Source: Poa pratensis
Lineage: Eukaryota > Streptophyta > Magnoliopsida > Poales > Poaceae
Assembly (NCBI GenBank): GCA_947311845.1
Contig: CAMZMU010000063.1
Coordinates: 122,247,964-122,311,963, forward strand
Direction: 5' to 3'
Length of the DNA stretch: 64,000 nt
Under the pieces are notes generated by a model. It did not search any database. It was given only the letters and a program-made list of their open reading frames with translations, and was not told the origin of the DNA. The position numbers were made by a program, and so were the translations under genes. Each line of letters begins with the position of its first letter. The first letter of the stretch is position 1. Of this stretch, positions 23,050 to 33,200 are shown piece after piece.

Positions 23050-23745
23050 AGTCGGCGTGCCCAATGCGCGATCAAGAGCCCGAGACCCTTCAGCACCTCC
23101 TACTTGGTTGTGTGACCGCGAGGGAGGTATGGAGTCGTGTGCAGTGGCGAAGCCGGAAGAACAAGCCATTGGGGTCAGCTCCCTCTTCTAGATGTATTAC
23201 TTATTAAATTAGCATTGATAAGAACTAAATTAGTGAAGAATTGTGTGATTCCATTGGGTTCAACAGAACCCAACAGTTTTGCAGCAGCTCCGCCACTGGT
23301 CGTGTGGTGGCCATCTGGGGCAAGACGGACTGGGTTCCGAGCGCAGATACGGCGATTCTGAATTGGTGGACGGAGAAGAAGGCTGAGATGCGATATCAGC
23401 GAGACCTATGGACGGTGATCACACTCATCTTTTGGTGCCAGTGGAGACACCGTAACAATGTGGTGTTCAATGACGAGAGACATTATGTCGAGACAATCCT
23501 ATAGATGACGCGCACGGAGTTTGTGGCGTGAAAAGCGACAGGGCTCTTTAGTGGAGAAGCTTTTGGATTTCCAGAGCCAATCCCAACCTGCTTGCTAGAT
23601 GGAGATTAGGCCGTCGTGAGGAGCTGACACCTATGTTGACAGCAGCGGATGTAGCCGTCTTTACGGCGTTGTAAACTTGGACTTCTTGGCCTTTCTTTTG
23701 TGATATTGATACACCTTTCCAGGGTGTATCCCTAGAAAAAAAAAA
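23050..23745 (+). mobile_element. 5'-truncated LINE fragment (unit 1)
   Basis: The frame near 23050-23141 reads CPMRDQEPETLQHLLLGC, an RT zinc-binding motif. It continues beyond the nested MITE with the WRHRNNVVFNDE tail, then a 3' UTR and a terminal A10 (23736-23745). The coding sequence is broken by the MITE and by stops. Its copy in unit 2 is 25124-25819. Confidence 0.75.
23142..23298. mobile_element. hAT-type MITE inside the LINE (unit 1)
   Basis: A 157-bp element with inverted ends CAGTGGCGAAGC / GCTCCGCCACTG, flanked by a perfect 8-bp duplication GTCGTGTG (23134-23141 and 23299-23306). An 8-bp duplication and CAGTGGCG ends are hAT hallmarks. Confidence 0.88.
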
Positions 23746-24206
23746 CGGTCTAACTATTCTCTACAGTAATGTGGAACTAAATTTACTCTCACTCCCTGCA
23801 TATGCCATACAAGTCACAAATGAGTCTATTTTTTTTCAGAATTGTTGGACTAAATAAGTTTGGACCCATAAAATCCAACAAAAAGTCGATGCAAATGCAA
23901 ATTCAGTGTCTAAGCTAAGTTAGACAACAACGCCACGAGAAGTCTGATCGGTGAGGTGAGATAGAGGAGATATGTTGGTCTTTGAGTTGTACCGCACCTA
24001 ATCCAGCATCAACAATTACTGTTGCGCAGTCAATTTCAGCAGTGGTTTGGGAAAGAAGAATCCTTTACATTACGGGTCCCAAGTTCGCTCGACTGATTGG
24101 TGTCGCCGTCGCAGTCCGCGGAACAAGATGTCCTCTTACGATACGATTTAGTTAAGTTATCGCGGGATCTCGCACGATCCATCATGCTCTTCTCGTAGAT
24201 TAATTA

Positions 24207-24880
24207 GCTAATTTTTTTAAATAATACATTTTTTTTACAGAAATTTGATGAATATTACGAGGATTGAGAATATTTCAAAAATAATACACCCTAATTTGCG
24301 GCCTGGACGATAAGCACCTATCGTCGGGGGCCCGGACGATAGGGTCGTCATCCGTCGGCTGCATGCACCACAGGACTTGCTCGTCGGCGGCCAACACGAT
24401 AAGCACCTATCGTCAGGGGCCCAGACGACAGGGCCTGGTCGTCGGCGCCCCGGACGACCGCTGCATGGCACGCTGTGCCGTGCACGACAGCTGCATGGCA
24501 GGTTGTTTTCCTGCTATTTTCGTTGCCGCGGACGTGGTTTTTCTGCCGGTTTTTCCACGCATTGTTTGTCCCGCCATCTTTCTCGTCAAATTGCTTCCCG
24601 CCATCCTATCTCCCGCCAAATTCATTCCTGCCATCGTATCTCCCGCCAAAATCCTTCCCACCCCTTTTTCCCGTCACCCTATCTCCCACCAATACACCGG
24701 AGCAGCACCACCACCACCTCACCAGCAGAAGAAGCAACACCTCACCATCACAACCATCACCACCACCACCACCATGAGCACCACATCTCCACCATCCCTC
24801 CAAAATACTACCACCAAATCGCCTCCCCTAACTATCCCATGAGGATATGGATGTTGCCCTTACTCCCTAGCACCTCTAAT
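24207..24880. mobile_element. Mutator-like element, left part only
   Basis: Copy of the left 674 bp of 26281-27311, cut at the tandem-duplication junction, so it lacks the right terminal repeat. Confidence 0.85.
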
Positions 24881-25123
24881 ATGTAAATGTCGATTTGATG
24901 GGTACGCTAAATTACACAATAGTGCAAGAAAGGTGGACATTCGCTTAAGTGTATTGATGACGAGGACGCGAGGTGGAGAGGATACATGTATTGGTTCAAA
25001 CGATGATTGAATTGCTCAAACGACATGTGAGGAATACATTATGCGTCCCATGCTTGCAGTCGGCGCACCAATGCTGGATGTGATGTTTAATTAACGAACC
25101 AATGAGGAATACATTAATTGGAC

Positions 25124-25819
25124 AGTCGGCGTGCCCAATGCGCGATCAAGAGCCCGAGACCCTTCAGCACCTCCTACTTGGTTGTGTGACCGCGAGGGAG
25201 GTATGGAGTCGTGTGCAGTGGCGAAGCCGGAAGAACAAGCCATTGGGGTCAGCTCCCTCTTCTAGATGTATTACTTATTAAATTAGCATTGATAAGAACT
25301 AAATTAGTGAAGAATTGTGTGATTCCATTGGGTTCAACAGAACCCAACAGTTTTGCAGCAGCTCCGCCACTGGTCGTGTGGTGGCCATCTGGGGCAAGAC
25401 AGACTGGGTTCCGAGCGCAGATACGGCGATTCTGAATTGGTGGACGGAGAAGAAGGCTGAGATGCGATATCAGCGAGACCTATGGACGGTGATCACACTC
25501 ATCTTTTGGTGCCAGTGGAGACACCGTAACAATGTGGTGTTCAATGACGAGAGACATTATGTCGAGACAATCCTATAGATGACGCGCACGGAGTTTGTGG
25601 CGTGAAAAGCGACAGGGCTCTTTAGTGGAGAAGCTTTTGGATTTCCAGAGCCAATCCCAACCTGCTTGCTAGATGGAGATTAGGCCGTCGTGAGGAGCTG
25701 ACACCTATGTTGACAGCAGCGGATGTAGCCGTCTTTACGGCGTTGTAAACTTGGACTTCTTGGCCTTTCTTTTGTGATATTGATACACCTTTCCAGGGTG
25801 TATCCCTAGAAAAAAAAAA
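25124..25819 (+). mobile_element. 5'-truncated LINE fragment (unit 2 copy)
   Basis: Duplicate of the LINE fragment at 23050-23745, including its nested MITE and A-rich tail. Confidence 0.75.
25216..25372. mobile_element. hAT-type MITE inside the LINE (unit 2 copy)
   Basis: Duplicate of 23142-23298 with the same 8-bp flanks, copied by the tandem duplication rather than by transposition. Confidence 0.88.
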
Positions 25820-26280
25820 CGGTCTAACTATTCTCTACAGTAATGTGGAACTAAATTTACTCTCACTCCCTGCATATGCCATACAAGTCACAAATGAGTC
25901 TATTTTTTTTCAGAATTGTTGGACTAAATAAGTTTGGACCCATAAAATCCAACAAAAAGTCGATGCAAATGCAAATTCAGTGTCTAAGCTAAGTTAGACA
26001 ACAACGCCACGAGAAGTCTGATCGGTGAGGTGAGATAGAGGAGATATGTTGGTCTTTGAGTTGTACCGCACCTAATCCAGCATCAACAATTACTGTTGCG
26101 CAGTCAATTTCAGCAGTGGTTTGGGAAAGAAGAATCCTTTACATTACGGGTCCCAAGTTCGCTCGACTGATTGGTGTCGTCGTCGCAGTCCGCGGAACAA
26201 GATGTCCTCTTACGATACGATTTAGTTAAGTTATCGCGGGATCTCGCACGATCCATCATGCTCTTCTCGTAGATTAATTA

Positions 26281-27311
26281 GCTAATTTTTTTAAATAATA
26301 CATTTTTTTTACAGAAATTTGATGAATATTACGAGGATTGAGAATATTTCAAAAATAATACACCCTAATTTGCGGCCTGGACGATAAGCACCTATCGTCG
26401 GGGGCCCGGACGATAGGGTCGTCATCCGTCGGCTGCATGCACCACAGGACTTGCTCGTCGGCGGCCAACACGATAAGCACCTATCGTCAGGGGCCCAGAC
26501 GACAGGGCCTGGTCGTCGGCGCCCCGGACGACCGCTGCATGGCACGCTGTGCCGTGCACGACAGCTGCATGGCAGGTTGTTTTCCTGCTATTTTCGTTGC
26601 CGCGGACGTGGTTTTTCTGCCGGTTTTTCCACGCATTGTTTGTCCCGCCATCTTTCTCGTCAAATTGCTTCCCGCCATCCTATCTCCCGCCAAATTCATT
26701 CCTGCCATCGTATCTCCCGCCAAAATCCTTCCCACCCCTTTTTCCCGTCACCCTATCTCCCGCCAATACACCGGAGCAGCACCACCACCACCTCACCAGC
26801 AGAAGAAGCAACACCTCACCATCACAACCATCACCACCACCACGACCATGAGCACCACATCTCCACCATCCCTCCAAAATACTACCACCAAATCGCCTCC
26901 CCTAACTATCCCATGAGGATATGGATGTTGCCCTTACTCCCTAGCACCTCTAATATGCTCTAAAATGGAGTTTCTATTGTTGATTGGACGAAATCGGGAG
27001 AGAGTAGCCGGAGGAGGAAGAACAGCAGAGAGGAAACGCGAGGAAGAAGAAAGAAACGGGCGTCGCTCTTATCCAGCGACTAATCGTCGGGGGACCGGAC
27101 GATAGGCCTGGTAATCTCGTCCGCGTGGGCTGGCCCAGCCACACTCCTGTCGTCCGCGGTCAACGCGATAAGGGCTAATCGTCGGGGGCCCAAACGATAA
27201 ATCCCTATCGTCTAGGGCGCCGATTATGGTGTATTATTTTTGAAATAGTCTCAATCCACGTAATATTCTTCGACTTTATGTAATAAAATGTATTATTTAA
27301 AAAAAAATAGC
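26281..27311. mobile_element. Non-autonomous Mutator-like element
   Basis: A 1,031-bp element with long terminal inverted repeats of about 140 bp, beginning GCTAATTTTTTTAAATAATA and, on the opposite strand, GCTATTTTTTTTTAAATAAT. It is flanked by a perfect 9-bp duplication GATTAATTA (26272-26280 and 27312-27320). Both subterminal regions carry many TATCGTC/GACGATA motifs. The middle is GC- and CCGCCA-rich, then a CACCAC-type low-complexity tract. No transposase is encoded; the His- and Pro-rich open frames are translations of simple repeats. Confidence 0.85.
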
Positions 27312-27320
27312 GATTAATTA

Positions 27321-28030
27321 AGCATCCATCAGTGTGTATGAAAACGAAGCTGGTTGTGGGCAACTGGATGACAAAAGTTTTATGGGAGTCGTTTCGTAAA
27401 AACGGAGAGATTCGCTCGCCAAGTGCGCGCTCAAGAACGCGCTGTTCCCACTTCAATTCCCAGCCTCCCGTAGTCACAGCACCTTGGTCCCATCATGCCA
27501 TGCGTTAAAATTCCGACAAGAAAAACTAAGCCGAAAAGCAGCAAATCAAAGGAGAAACACACGCATGATCATTGCACGAAACGTCTCGCTGTGGGGTCAC
27601 CTCGGACCACCGCGCCGACGGCGGCGCTCCGCCGCGGCCAGAAGCCGGCGCGTGCACTTGGGATCGATGTCCGATCGAGCTGCTGCCGGACCTGTGCGAG
27701 CGGCCGTCCGTGCAAAGCGATTAGGTCGACGTCCCTTTCGCCGGCGTGGCACGCGACACGAACGACGCGCTGCCGGCCCCCACGGCCGTGCCGTCGCGTT
27801 CGATCGTACTGCTGCGACTGTGCCGATTGCGCCGCGAAATCAGTGGTGGCCGATGGCGTGGCACCAAGCCGGTTGCAATCATCCTGTGTGGCTGGGTTCA
27901 GGTTCATGCATGCTACTCTAATGTCCGTAGCTACTTTGGTCGTGCGTGTATCATGGATTCATGGCGTTGCAGTGACCGGCTGGCCGGTAACTAGGCCGCT
28001 TTGACGTAATCACCAATTGTTGCGGTTGCT
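27321..28030 (+). repeat. Backbone unit, copy B, GC-rich part
   Basis: It aligns with 6060-6680 and 6740-7170. Shared anchors are CATCAGTGTGT, GACGTCCCTTTCGCCGGCGT, GCCGTGCCGTCGCGTTCGAT and GGTTCATGCATGCT. The minus strand at 27569-27907 encodes VACHAGERDVDLIAL, the same ankyrin-like relic as copy A. Confidence 0.6.
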
Positions 28031-29346
28031 AGTGTTATCATGACTTAAAATCAGAAGAAGATTATCCTCAAAAAAAAATTATCCTCAAAAATCAGAAGAA
28101 GAAACAAGTCTCCAAGAATTTGGGTTGATTGCAAAAGATATCTGAACAGAAAGATAGATCCAACCATCCGAAATGATCCAATAGCGGGAGGTCTATAAGG
28201 GTGTAACAAATCCGACCCAACCCAACAGACTCGCCGTGCACGAAAATTATGCGTTTCGTTGCATGTGGTAGTGTTTGGCCCCGCTGTGGCGAGTTGCTTA
28301 AAGCATTCCACATCTGACTTTAGAGGAACGCTCGAATCAGCCGTTTACTGAGATGTTTCCAATTCTGTGGCCTAAAGACCTCATGTGATGTGCACAATGA
28401 CATGAAAAAGTGGAGATTGAAGTAGATGTTGGTGTGCAAGATTAAAGAGCTTAGCATAGCCCAATAGCGCAAGGAATATCAGCCATTATGTTACTTGCTC
28501 CACATGAATGTTAGATTAACTTACCAACTATTTCATTTGATTCAGTTGTCATAAGCTTACAAATGAACCACAAGTCACTCTCAGGATCACCCGAGTGACA
28601 CTAAGTTTCTTAACAAGCCCATTCTAAACTATATGCTCAGATCAAGGTCATCTACTCCCCTCGTGAGCGTCGTCCTGCTTGTTAGCCTGTCATCCTGCTT
28701 GTGCCCTATGGTGATGCCGGTCAGCAGCTTCTCGACCTCCTCGTCGCCACTGCCTGAATTTTCTCGATTCGATCTGCGCTCGGCTTTGAGGCCATCTTAG
28801 CGTAGATGTTGAGAGCAGCAGGAAGTGAGGGAAGAAAATGACTGGTGGAGGGTCGGTGCAGATACTCGGTTGCACATGTTCTTTTTGTTTATGTGAGTGA
28901 CTAGGGCTCGATCGAGTAAGCATTAAGTTATTTCTCATCTAGATGACATCACCTAATTGTATTTTTTTATTACTGCACAACGCATATTGTCGCAAACGTT
29001 GAGATCGTGCGCCAAGCCGCATCCCTTAAATTTAGTTACTACACAACTTGCCTGCTAGTATCAGTGGCTTTGATCCTTCAGAACGAGGCCAATAGACCGT
29101 CCACAGTCATTTGTCCCTGGCGTAAAATAGCTCCTAATTTCATTACCAGAGCCATATGATTTTTTTTTTTTGAGCAAGATTCTAGCAAAGTGAAGAACCA
29201 AACACACTTGAATTTCAATAACAGAGCAAAAGATTTACTAGAAAATTAACATTACACCGAGATATCATATTTTAGTAGTACATAAAATAGCTGATGTAAA
29301 CATGTGTATTTCGATCGGTCCATCTCTTAATCGGAACTTTTTGTTT
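28031..29346. other. Intergenic, no gene assigned
   Basis: No recognised gene. A short coding-like stretch on the minus strand near 28640-28760 (reading GSGDEEVEKLLTGITIG) has no identified family. A near-direct repeat of ATTATCCTCAAAAA occurs at 28061-28090. Confidence 0.35.
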
Positions 29347-29922
29347 TCACACCGAGGGGAAGAACCATTCTGACCTGGAATGTTTCACTGAACCGAGTGA
29401 AACTAGGCTTGCCTTTCGGCTTACCATATCATACACACAGTAGGTAGGAATGCAGTTGGCGAACCTTTTACAATCAGAGCACTTGCACAGAGCGGCGGAA
29501 GCCAGCATCACTTCATAATTACGGTCGTTGCCAAGAAGAAACACGCGGTTCCCTCCTCCCGAGCCAGCTACTGTGAATGCTCTCGAGCCAGTAGTGCCAA
29601 CAAAGAGGACTTGGTTACCCAAGTCTTGCATCTCCGACCACCGGCGCTTATCCAGGTCCGCCTCGAATACACGCAAGGACATGGTGTGGTGATCAGTCTT
29701 GTTTCCAAGATTTAAGCGAGGTATGCTCCACCGCACCATTAGTAGTTTTTTCTTATCGGATGATATGACCAGGTGGTAGTTTGCAATCCCGCAGACCGCT
29801 GCATCTGGCGGTTCTTTGATGAGGTGCTCGCCGTAACCTAGAGGAGACGGCTCATCTCCGTCAACAACCTCATGGGCGAATAGATGTCCTCTCCATCCGA
29901 CGGCGTAGATCTTGCCGCAATG
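29347..29922 (-). pseudogene. F-box/DUF295 gene, C-terminal half
   Basis: The 191-codon open frame starts at HCGKIYAVGWRGHLFA and includes LRVFEADLDKRRWSEM and LFVGTTGSRAFTV. These are hallmarks of the DUF295 (KIB-type beta-propeller) domain of plant F-box proteins. The N-terminal half lies 16 kb away at 45896-46495 on the same strand. The separation is caused by the Mutator-like insertion 29931-45895, whose target duplication TAGAAGTT (minus strand) lies in both halves. Excising one duplication restores a single frame across the junction (DIEV followed by HCGK). The half itself has no internal lesion and ends in a normal stop at 29347. Confidence 0.88.
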
Positions 29923-29930
29923 AACTTCTA

Positions 29931-30010
29931 GGGATTTGCTCTGTTTCAGTCGACTGAAACAGATTTCATCGTCAGTCGTTTTTTCGTCCGTCCGATGCGC
30001 GCCAAGATCC
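29931..30010 (+). repeat. Left terminal inverted repeat of the large Mutator-like element
   Basis: It contains the palindrome CAGTCGACTG, then ATTTCAT, CGTCAGTCG and TTTTTTCG, in the same order as the inverted right end. Further in, AACGGGTCGGGTT (30079) has a counterpart in the right end. Confidence 0.75.
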
Positions 30011-30282
30011 ATGCTGCGCGCTACACGTCGCTGCGCGCGCTGGCGCGAGCTGGCGCGTGCGTGTTCTCTGTGACGTTGTTAACGGGTCGGGTTCCGGGTT
30101 TTGGGTGCGGTATCCGTCCTTATCTTCCCCCGGTGAGGCGTGCGGTACCCGTCGGTGGAGGAGGCTTTTTTTGAATTTTTTACTCATTCAACGTACTCGT
30201 GTCTCTGTCCTCGCGAGAGAGAAGGGGAGCGGCGGAACAGAGGAACCAAATCCTCTGCTCGCAGGCGCCTGCTGCCGCCGTT

Positions 30283-33200
30283 ATGCCGGAGAACCGCGGA
30301 GGACGGAATCGTCGCCGGCGTCTAGACAGGTACTCAGCCCTTGCTACCTCTGTTCGCCGGCAGTTTGTGAGCTCCGGCGTTCGTTTTTGTGCGCATCGTG
30401 TGCTTGATCTTCGCCGCAGGCGGATGTGGTTGTGGCGGTGTGGGGGGTTGATTTGAGGTGCCGTGCTTTTAGGAGCGTCTCTATTTTGAACTAGCGCAGC
30501 TAGCTCCAGCGGCGGCGACGAGTAGGGAGGTGTTGCCGGTGGTTGTATTTTGTGTCGTAGTGGCGCCGAGGTGGATGGGGTTTGCGGTGGATCTGACTAC
30601 TGTCGGCGGCGACGAGTAAGAGGAAGCTTGCATGAATCCCTTACCTCGCGCAGCTAGCTCGTGACATCGATGAGTAGCTTTGTCCGTAGGTGGAGTACGG
30701 GTGATCTCTCTCTATTATTTTGGTGTTGAATCTGCTAATATGTTTTGTGGAGGTTCAGTTCTATGTTTGTTGGATCCAGCGGCTGATGTTTTTTGTTGGA
30801 TTGTTCTTCGAATTGGTTCATTAGCATAACCAATCCCATAGTCTGTAGTCTGGTGGCACCACCCCAACGTTCTACTTGTAATATGATCGTACCTGTGTGT
30901 GTTCCTTTTAGCTGGTGAACTTCAATTTTTGTTGGAGCAATGACATGCGCAACTATGGTGTTTGGATAATGTAGGCGGCATGGTTGTTTTTTTTGCATGG
31001 TTTTTTCAGTCTCTGATTTGTTCTGGAGTAGTTCATTAGCTCAACCAATTCCATATGCTGATTTGGTGGACACTAACCAAATGTTCTCTTGCTACTGTAA
31101 TATGACCATTTCACAAACAGGAGCAGTGCCATGTGTATGTATGGATATGGTTAATGTAGAAGGGATTGTTGTTTGTTTTGTGTTAGCAGGTTCAGTATCT
31201 TTATGTTGTTATGTTTTTCGATTTGTGCATGCCCTGATTATAATCTTATGTCCTTTTTTTTGTGGTTGTGCAGATCTCAGCGTTTACGCACTGACCATGG
31301 GGATGATGATGTGGATCATAGTGAAGGGTCCAGTCCGCCCGGTCACCGTGATGTATGTTTTGTCATTTAGGTTTTTTTTGTTGTTGTGATAAACACTGTG
31401 CCATTATGCTTCTAACTGGTTTTGGTTTCTTTCAGCCTATATCCCATGGAAGAAGAAACACGGATCTAGACGATGCATTGTTTGGGTTCTTCATGAAGCA
31501 GGTGTGCTTACCTTTTTCCATTACTTTTTTCAGTCATCACAGGTTTGCATTTTTTCTTTTTGGTGGCTGGATGTAGTTTGACAACTTTTTTCTTTTCCAT
31601 GGGCTGCAGTCTTTGGAAAGCGTGAAGAGGAACTTTTCTGACTTTTGCCAGGATACATTGGGGAGCAATGAGGTTAGCACTTCATTTGTTGCTCTCTTTT
31701 TTCAGTTTGTTGTGTTGTGTTCAAGCAATCCAATGGATTATGTATATCTTACATTTTTCCTACTCATTTCCTTTGCAGCTTAAGAAGAAGAAACTCAACG
31801 CTGTTGAAAAGTCTGGGACTCTAGATGGTGTTGACAGGAGTGCATTTAGCAGATTTTTTTTTGAACGTAAAGACTGTGAGGCAAAAGCCCCACAGCAATT
31901 TATTTAATATAAACCCCAATGTTACAGAAATTTACAAATATTTACAAGAGCCAGCGGAATAAAAATACTTACAATAAGCTGCCTATCCAGGCCTTAAGGG
32001 CAGAAACATATTTCCTCTTTATCCTATGTTCTAGCATAGAGATGTCATGTACAAAACCTCTTTTCCAACCATAGAAAGTTGGTCGCTCATTCTCAAAGAT
32101 CCTACCATTCCTTTGCTTCCAGATGTTCCAGCAAGCTAATATCACCACCTCCATGAAGAAAGGCTTAGCGAAAGAGGCTCTAGCTCGATTAGCAGCAGTC
32201 TGTAAATCCTGGCTTTGAGTCCAATCGATTTGCAGGTAGTTCCAAACCCTTTGACTGAAGTTGCACTCAAAGAACAAATGCATTCTATCCTCATGCTGCC
32301 AAGAAGGGCACAAGACACAGTGAAACTCATCAGTCACATTCCAATGCCTCCTCTGTAGTAAATCTCGAGTGTTCAATCGATCATTTAGAAGAAGCCAGGC
32401 AAAGAATTTTGTGCGGAGCATACAACAGGATTTCCAGATCCATTTGGATATACTTAGTACTTGAATATCAGCGTGCAGGTGCTTGTAATATGCACGTGAT
32501 GTGTAAGTTGCACCCCACACATAGGACCAGCAATCACGGTCCAGAGAGAGAGGCTGCAAGCGCATGGCGTCTGAAACTTGCTGCAACTCCTCAAACGCTT
32601 GGGCTGACAGGGGCAAGTGAAATAAATCAGAAATATCTGCTTGTTCATATACTTGAGCCGCTGACAATAAAGGATCCAGCACATATGAGAATAGCCTAGG
32701 AAATCTGGTCGCTAGTGGCTGAGATGAGCCAGCAAACAGCCACTGATCAGACCAGAACATGAAAGAGGTACCATTACCAGGCTTTATTAGGGTCACGTTC
32801 CTAAAACCATCACTTAACTTCATGATATCTCTCCACCAAAAAGAGCCACACAGATTTTCAGCATGCGGAACCTTGTCCTGATAATGGACAGACCAGATGA
32901 GCTTCACCCAAGGCACATCAGCATAGTTATAGAACTTGTCCAGATGCTTCATCAACAAAGCTTCATTTTGTTTCTTAAAATTAATTATTCCAACTCCTCC
33001 TTTCATTTTTGGCTTGCACAACATATCCCACGCTGCAAGAGCTTGTTTAGGAGTGTCTTTGTTGTCTCTCCATAAACACTGTCGCAAAATTCTATCCAAC
33101 TGCTTAATAATTCCCGGGGGCAGCTGTAAAGTGCAGAGCCAGAAAATAGGCATCGAAGACAAAGCAGACGTAATCAGCTGCAACCTAGAACCTTGATTGA

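Larger units (their letters stand above)
22807..24880 (+). repeat. Recent tandem duplication, unit 1
   Basis: This 2,074-bp unit is repeated immediately downstream (24881-26954) with a constant offset of 2,074 and only about four substitutions seen by eye (near 23330, 24109, 24689 and 24769). It contains a LINE fragment, a hAT MITE and the left 674 bp of a Mutator-like element. The junctions share the three bases ATG. Confidence 0.95.
24881..26954 (+). repeat. Recent tandem duplication, unit 2
   Basis: Second copy of 22807-24880. Its right end lies inside the complete Mutator-like element (26281-27311). Unit 1 therefore holds only that element's truncated left part, and the duplication happened after the insertion. 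Confidence 0.95.

Noticed and set aside
24363..24886. His- and Pro-rich open frames (also 26437-26963)
   Set aside because: They translate CACCAC and CCGCCA simple repeats inside a Mutator-like element and change freely with frame.
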